Source: an uncultured Bacteroides sp.
GTDB taxonomy: Bacteria > Bacteroidota > Bacteroidia > Bacteroidales > Bacteroidaceae
Length of the DNA: 64,000 bases
Assembly (NCBI GenBank): GCA_944322345.1
Contig: CALUOO010000001.1
Span: 326,173-390,172 of the forward strand
Direction: 5' to 3'
Shown here: positions 59,206 to 64,000 of the stretch, in pieces
Layout: each line of letters opens with the position of its first letter
Position numbering within the stretch: the first letter of the stretch is position 1
The notes under the pieces: model-generated
The model's database searches: none
Told to the model about the DNA's origin: nothing
Seen by the model: only the letters and a program-made list of their open reading frames with translations
Translations under genes and position numbers: made by a program

Positions 59206-60210
59206 TTAGAATACAGGAGCTGCCGCTTTCAGTGAAGGAGATATGCCTTTTACTGAAGGCCATCCATCTTCATCCCAGTAAATACGATCCAGCATCAAGA
59301 CACGCCCAGACGGATTTTCCACACTCACGGCATGATAAAAAATCCAGTCTGCTCCTTCTTTGTCTGAAACTATTTCCGAGTTATGGCCTGTCCCAACAAA
59401 CGACTTATTCTTTTGTATCAGTATTTCATGACAATTTTCAAGCATGGGCTTACCATTCTTATCAACATAAGGACCAAACAAATTCTTTGAACGGCCAACA
59501 ACAGTAGTATACGTACTTTTCAGGCCTTCACAACAAGAACCTATTGAAGCAAACAAATAATAATAACCGTCACGTTTATGTATATATGTCCCTTCATAAG
59601 CAGTACCAGCTATTTGCTTCAATGGGGCTCCTTTCTTCAAAGAAAGTCCATCATTACTCAGTTCGGTTCCATAAATTCCGTGAAAGCTGCCCCAAAACAG
59701 ATACTTCTTACCATTATCTTCTATATAAAATGGATCAATACAATTTTGGACATTGATTTCATTACTTCTGAAAAGCTTTCCTTTATCTATAAAAGGGCCT
59801 TCCGGTCTGTCTGCAACAGCAACACCAATACCACATGTCCACTCACCTCCCCATACTGACATTGAATAATACAGCACATATTTATTACCGATCTTATTGA
59901 TATCTGGAGCCCAGATGCCTCCTTTAGGTTCAAATGTAGGACGTGTTGTTTTTGTAAAGGCAGTCCCCACATAGTCCCAATGTACAAGATCAGTAGAACG
60001 ATGAATCGGAACATTTCTAATATCTTCTGTAGCATACAAATAGAAATAACCATCATCTCCTTTAATCACAGTCGGATCAGGCAAACTGTAATTAATTACA
60101 GGATTACTATATTGTACAGTTTCCTTAGATGAAGTCATCTTCGGCTGAGAAAACAGATATGCAGGACAAGCCAATGCAACTGACAAGAAAATATATTTCA
60201 GAAAAACCAT
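59206..60210 (-). CDS. GH43 glycosidase (periplasmic)
   Basis: 334 residues with a signal peptide (ending near LFSQ). The five-bladed beta-propeller of GH43 is shown by SLPDPTVI (base Asp45), CIDPFYIEDNGKKYLFWGS (Asp159, pKa modulator) and AYEGTYIHKRDGYYYLF (acid Glu206), all in the right order and spacing. The fold suits arabinofuranosidase, arabinanase or xylosidase activity. The DPT and EG motifs are closest to the arabinan-active branch. It sits between the GH76 and GH2 genes in the cluster. Confidence 0.88.
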   Translation of the reverse strand: MVFLKYIFLSVALACPAYLFSQPKMTSSKETVQYSNPVINYSLPDPTVIKGDDGYFYLYATEDIRNVPIHRSTDLVHWDYVGTAFTKTTRPTFEPKGGIWAPDINKIGNKYVLYYSMSVWGGEWTCGIGVAVADRPEGPFIDKGKLFRSNEINVQNCIDPFYIEDNGKKYLFWGSFHGIYGTELSNDGLSLKKGAPLKQIAGTAYEGTYIHKRDGYYYLFASIGSCCEGLKSTYTTVVGRSKNLFGPYVDKNGKPMLENCHEILIQKNKSFVGTGHNSEIVSDKEGADWIFYHAVSVENPSGRVLMLDRIYWDEDGWPSVKGISPSLKAAAPVF

Positions 60211-60368
60211 ATTTAAAATTTTTATTGATTTTACGTTACGGGATTTACGAATGAATTCAGCAATTCTATAACATATCTAGTTCATAATTATTAAAACACC
60301 AAAATTGAGCCGTGCACTTTTTTCTTGCAACAGCTCAATCTGGAACATATTTCTAATTCGAAAAAGTA

Positions 60369-62183
60369 TCAATCATTCAACGAATTACATATCTTTGAAT
60401 TAATTTCTTTAATCCGTTGTTCATCCACTTTTATCACCTTACGATCATAAGTCATCAATCCGTTTACTTCCATCTCAACATCGGTAGTCTGAGTATAAAC
60501 AGCAGCAGAATATCCACGACGAATCAACTGATACAACTCGTCCGCATATTTCACGTATTCATCCGTCACCTCCTTAGAAGAATTAAACTTCACATATCCC
60601 CAATTATGATCGGGTTGCCATAAATGTTCCTTAATAGCCCAGCCAATACCTCCATATTCACCAAGCACGGTAACACGATCCGCTTCATAAAACTTAAGTG
60701 CCGGATTAGGATAGTGATGCAAGTCCAAGATATCTCCACAGCGGAAATGATTTCCTCCACTTGCTGGATTTACCAGACGAGAAGGATCATATTTCTTAGT
60801 CCATTCTGCGAACTCAACTGTCTTAAATTGTCCCCAACGCTCATTAAATGGCACCCAAACACCTATACAAGGATAGCTATAAAGGTAGTCCATAATCTCT
60901 TTCCATTCCTTACGATAACACTCCTCCGACTCTGCTGTGCGGTTTAGCTCATTACCTGTGAAATAATTATACATTTGCCATTCCGGTTCTTTATCCCCGT
61001 TAGGCATATCCTGCCACACGATGACTCCAAGGCGGTCGCAATGTGTATACCAACGAGCAGGTTCTACTTTCACATGTTTACGAATCATATTATAGCCAAA
61101 ATCCTTGGCTTTCTGAACATCATATGCCAAAGCCTCATCAGTAGGAGCTGTATACAATCCATCAGGCCACCAGCCTTGATCTAATGGACCAAATTGGAAC
61201 AAATCCTTATTGTTCAATTGCAAACGCATTACGCCATGCTTGTCCTGACGAGTAGAATACTTACGCATAGCTGCATAACTGCTTATTTTATCGGTCACTT
61301 TACCTTTTGAGAGTAACGATATTTCCATCGAATAAAGGAATGGAGAATCAGGACTCCAAAGCTTCATATCGTTCGGCATCAGTATCTCAATAGCCTGGCC
61401 GTTCAATGCTTTACCTGTTGCTACAATCTGTTCGCCATCCAAAACTTTTACTTCCACAATTTCATTCGAAGTACCTCCACAAACTGCAGCATCCACAGTT
61501 AGCTTTTTACTATCAATATCAGGAGTTGTGCGCACTTGAGCAATGTGACATTCATCTACAGGCTCCATCCATACAGTCTGCCAAATACCCGTCACGGAAG
61601 TATACCAGATTCCTTCCGGATTGCATACTTGTTTTCCTCTTGGTTGAGGACCATCACTGGTAGGATCCCACACTCTGACTACCAAACGATTGTTTCCTTT
61701 CGCATTCAATGCAGAAGTAATATCAAAAGAGAAAGGAGCAAAGCCACCTGTATGTTGTCCCACTTTAATATCATTTACCCATACATCAGCTTTCCAATCA
61801 ACAGCACCAAAGTTCAACAACACATTTTTACCTTTCCATGCTCCCGGCACATCAAATGTACGTTGATACCAGAGTTCCTTATCTTTACCTACAGTTTTTC
61901 CTACTCCCGACAAGCTTGATTCTATTGCAAATGGAACCAGAATCTGTCCCTCATAGGCAGATGGTGTCTTACCTTTTTCTGTAATGGCATATTCCCATAG
62001 TCCATTCAGATTTTTCCATTCACCGCGTTCCATTATAGGACGAGGATATTCAGGCAATACATTTTCTGGGGTAATTTGCTCAGCCCACTTAGTTTTAATT
62101 TTATCACCAACAGGCTTCCACTGTGCATAGGCTGCGGTTGAAAGCAGGATAGCACTGCATGCTACTAAAATACTTTTTTTCAC
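60369..62183 (-). CDS. GH2 beta-glycosidase
   Basis: 604 residues with a signal peptide (to AYAQ). The usual GH2 order is visible: sugar-binding jelly roll (about 40-205, LNFGAVDWKADVWVNDIKVG), Ig-like domain (about 210-310), and TIM barrel (about 320-600). The catalytic acid/base is Asn447-Glu448 in VWVPFNERWG, and the nucleophile is Glu509 in VTVLGEYGG. It lacks the large C-terminal domains of LacZ. It could be a beta-galactosidase, beta-mannosidase or beta-glucuronidase; specificity is not clear. It acts in the periplasm. Confidence 0.9.
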   Translation of the reverse strand: MKKSILVACSAILLSTAAYAQWKPVGDKIKTKWAEQITPENVLPEYPRPIMERGEWKNLNGLWEYAITEKGKTPSAYEGQILVPFAIESSLSGVGKTVGKDKELWYQRTFDVPGAWKGKNVLLNFGAVDWKADVWVNDIKVGQHTGGFAPFSFDITSALNAKGNNRLVVRVWDPTSDGPQPRGKQVCNPEGIWYTSVTGIWQTVWMEPVDECHIAQVRTTPDIDSKKLTVDAAVCGGTSNEIVEVKVLDGEQIVATGKALNGQAIEILMPNDMKLWSPDSPFLYSMEISLLSKGKVTDKISSYAAMRKYSTRQDKHGVMRLQLNNKDLFQFGPLDQGWWPDGLYTAPTDEALAYDVQKAKDFGYNMIRKHVKVEPARWYTHCDRLGVIVWQDMPNGDKEPEWQMYNYFTGNELNRTAESEECYRKEWKEIMDYLYSYPCIGVWVPFNERWGQFKTVEFAEWTKKYDPSRLVNPASGGNHFRCGDILDLHHYPNPALKFYEADRVTVLGEYGGIGWAIKEHLWQPDHNWGYVKFNSSKEVTDEYVKYADELYQLIRRGYSAAVYTQTTDVEMEVNGLMTYDRKVIKVDEQRIKEINSKICNSLND

Positions 62184-62229
62184 TGTTCCAAATTTAGTTT
62201 TATTAGTAATAGGTCTTATTTTGTTGTAA

Positions 62230-62237
62230 CAAATGTA
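62230..62237 (-). promoter_or_regulatory. Possible promoter -7 element for the GH2 gene
   Basis: Minus-strand TACATTTG matches TAnnTTTG, 46 bp before the ATG and just past the upstream GH43 stop. The -33 region is not convincing. Confidence 0.4.
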
Positions 62238-62242
62238 AGTTT

Positions 62243-63340
62243 CTACTTTTCTTTAGGTGTTCCAGAAGGTTTAGGCAACAAAGTTTTTATCGGGATGGGA
62301 GTCCCCAAATCAGGCATTCCGTCATCTTTCCAGCCTATCTTCTGCAAACGGATACTACGGTTTTCCGGCTCTCCTGTAACCGAATTAGGCGTAGTTCTAG
62401 CATGATACATCAAATAGGTTTCAGTCCCGTCAGGCGAAGGGATAAACGAAAAGCTTCCCGGACCGAACACACTGTCGTTGGGCATCTGCTGAAAGACAGG
62501 AAGAGAAGATTTCTTCCAGGCGAATGCATCCAGCAAATCAGCGTCAGCATCAATAGTCAGCATGCCCGTGCAATAATATGGCGACCAGCATCCGCTAGCA
62601 GCATAGTACACAATCAGTGTTTTATTGTCTTTTGAATGGAAAAACTGAGGTGCTTCATTCACATAAATAGGATAGGCTGTCCGACTTCCATCGGGATTTA
62701 CCCATTGTCTTTCCCACTCATATTCAGGCTGTGAAATCAGTACCCGTTCAGAATCCAGTGTCCATGGGTTCTTCATTCGAGCGATATAAATACACTGAGT
62801 TTCCGTATTAATGCGCCTGCTTGGCCATCCAGACCATAACAGATAAAGTTCTCCTTTATGTCTGAACGTTGCCGGATGAATTCCAAAATTCCACTCTGTA
62901 TTAGTAACAATAGGCCCTTTCAGACGGAATTCCCCTTCCATCGGATCAGGTGATTCATTTTCTATCACATACAACTGATGATTGTCCGTATTGCCATCGT
63001 CTGCAGCAAAGTAAATATACCATTTACCATCTATCCGGCAAATCTCAGGATCCCACAAATGTTGATTATTCGTCGAATCCTTAGGCAGCCATACTTCTTT
63101 ACACTTTGCATGAAACAGGTCTGTAATATCTTCCGCTTCCCACAGCATAATATTTCCTCCCGTCTCATGAGTGTAATAATATTTTCCATTATAATAGACG
63201 GCGCTGGCATCCGAACCTCCCTGAGGCAACAAAGGATTTGTATAATAATCGGAATCACTTTCATCTCTTCCACCTGTTTTTCCAGAACTACAGGAGAGAA
63301 GCAAAAGCAGCAAAAGCAATAAACTTAACGTTGGTTTCAT
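62243..63340 (-). CDS. GH43-type lipoprotein with altered pKa-modulator position
   Basis: 365 residues, lipobox LLSC (Cys17) after a long leucine run. It is a GH43-type propeller: GGSDASAVYYNGKYY (Asp44, likely base), LWDPEICRIDGKWYIYFAAD and NEAPQFFHSKDNKTLIVYYA (Glu229, likely acid). At the position of the third essential Asp, often I-D in a segment like WxIDgtvf, the sequence is FGIHPATFRHKGELYLLWSG with His155. This might be a subfamily trait or mean reduced activity. It is the first gene of the cluster in the window and has a 528-bp upstream region. Confidence 0.8.
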   Translation of the reverse strand: MKPTLSLLLLLLLLLSCSSGKTGGRDESDSDYYTNPLLPQGGSDASAVYYNGKYYYTHETGGNIMLWEAEDITDLFHAKCKEVWLPKDSTNNQHLWDPEICRIDGKWYIYFAADDGNTDNHQLYVIENESPDPMEGEFRLKGPIVTNTEWNFGIHPATFRHKGELYLLWSGWPSRRINTETQCIYIARMKNPWTLDSERVLISQPEYEWERQWVNPDGSRTAYPIYVNEAPQFFHSKDNKTLIVYYAASGCWSPYYCTGMLTIDADADLLDAFAWKKSSLPVFQQMPNDSVFGPGSFSFIPSPDGTETYLMYHARTTPNSVTGEPENRSIRLQKIGWKDDGMPDLGTPIPIKTLLPKPSGTPKEK

Positions 63341-63588
63341 TCATTTACCATTTTCATATTTCAAGAATATGCAAAAGAAATGTATTTCATTGCATATCCA
63401 TCTCTTTTTATTTTCTTTAAGATAACCCGTAAGTTATCTGAGGTTAATATATCGTTTACAATGCAAAAATCGTGAATAAATCAAGATGTATACAAAAATA
63501 GTTGTTCAATAAAAGATAAAAATTGACCATAAATAGATAAAATGCGCTTTTCAGGCTATAAAAATGGCATAAATATGGAAAACAGATG

Positions 63589-63610
63589 CATATTCTGCCT
63601 CAAGAATATG
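63589..63610. promoter_or_regulatory. Palindromic operator-like site CATATTCT-N6-AGAATATG
   Basis: An exact 8-bp inverted repeat with a 6-bp gap, about 250 bp upstream of the first cluster gene. The half-site CAAGAATATG recurs at 63362-63371, close to the gene. It may bind a dimeric regulator. Confidence 0.5.
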
Positions 63611-63690
63611 TCACGAATACAACTATAATAAAAGTTGGATGCATTATTATTCCTTCAAGTACAGAATAAGTATCATTCATTGATTTTTAG

Positions 63691-63780
63691 TTCGTATCAC
63701 TTATGTAATCCGTTCGTATCACGAAAGTAAAACGTTCGTATCACTAACATGATACGAAAGGAGCACTTTAGTGATACGAA
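63691..63780. repeat. 22-bp-period head-to-head repeat, site C
   Basis: TTCGTATCAC at 63691, 63713 and 63735 (22 bp steps), then the inverse GATACGAA at 63751 and 63773 (22 bp apart). It is the same word and architecture as site B, with three forward and two inverse units instead of two and three. Confidence 0.87.
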
Positions 63781-63868
63781 ATAAAAGTCGCAAGAGCGGT
63801 TCTAAATTTCCAATGGAAGGAGCATAATTTCCAGTAATGAAGAATAAATATCCCAACCTCAATAGGCA

Positions 63869-64000
63869 TCAATCTTCTTGTTCATAAAAATGATAATTAA
63901 ATGGATTACGCTTGAAAATATACCGATGACGAGGAACAGGCAGAGGGTCTTGCAAACGGAGTACCCAACTTAAAGCTTCCTGTAACAAATCAGACTGAAT
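63869..64000 (-). CDS. C-terminal end of an unknown protein (partial)
   Basis: The minus strand is open from the window edge to a TGA at 63869-63871, giving 43 residues: IQSDLLQEALSWVLRLQDPL, then PVPRHRYIFKRNPFNYHFYE and QED. It looks like a genuine protein end because it is free of stops and has ordinary composition. It is in the same direction as the sugar cluster, but 528 bp away, so probably a separate unit. No family is recognised. Confidence 0.5.
   Translation of the reverse strand: MQSDLLQEALSWVLRLQDPLPVPRHRYIFKRNPFNYHFYEQED

Larger units (their letters stand above)
63341..63868. other. Upstream region of the sugar cluster
   Basis: 528 bp with no credible gene. It holds CAAGAATATGC at 63362, the operator-like palindrome at 63589 and the 22-bp-period repeat at 63691. 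It probably contains the promoter of the GH43-led cluster; no TAnnTTTG is seen close to the ATG. Confidence 0.55.

Overview
The window reads as chromosomal DNA of a Bacteroides-type gut bacterium. Supporting signs are repeated matches to the Bacteroides promoter (TTTG, about 19 bp, TAnnTTTG), many N-terminal lipoboxes, outer-membrane beta-barrel receptors, abundant surface glycoside hydrolases, and a CblA/CepA-like class A beta-lactamase. No phage, conjugative module, rRNA or CRISPR array was seen. One tRNA-Leu(TAG) is present.

Layout. 1-3186 (-): a secreted HExxH metallopeptidase-like lipoprotein followed by three tandem copies of a small exported protein. 3301-4212 (-): class A beta-lactamase. 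4420-9022 (+): parC, a DUF3316-like protein and an S41 peptidase lipoprotein. 9076-15737: secreted protein, threonine aldolase, tRNA-Leu, acyltransferase, PfkB kinase, nucleoside permease with a palindrome-flanked promoter, and an SGNH hydrolase. 15802-23651 (-): an outer-membrane receptor downstream of an unusual membrane-bound winged-helix regulator, a nuclease-gene remnant, a second receptor, and an MgtC/DUF4010 protein. 23833-28715: CYTH protein, a 43-residue membrane protein, prfB with a programmed +1 frameshift, acyl-CoA synthetase, and (+) an ArgE-like M20 hydrolase.

28800-32695 (-) is a tightly packed four-gene operon: DUF262 protein, AAA/DUF3696 ATPase, a 305-residue unknown and a lipoprotein. 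It is the best candidate here for an undescribed, possibly defensive, system. 32805-36970 holds a glutaminase-like lipoprotein and an O-antigen-ligase/TPR protein in GC-rich DNA. 37004-41006 is an AT-rich island with a membrane thioredoxin, twin small proteins, an IS remnant, a Cys-tailed lipoprotein and a DUF1573 lipoprotein. 41065-47126 carries lipoproteins and a membrane LuxR-type regulator.

47586-63340 (-) is a nine-gene carbohydrate cluster: GH43, GH2, GH43, GH76, an unassigned TIM-barrel-like enzyme, glutaminase-like DUF4965 protein, aldose epimerase, GH92 and GH127. All are exported, and no SusC/SusD pair is visible. The enzymes suggest attack on an alpha-mannose- and arabinose-containing glycan.

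Across the window, three intergenic sites (19191, 45107, 63691) carry repeats with an exact 22-bp period arranged head to head, with different core words but the same architecture. This is the most striking non-coding signal.
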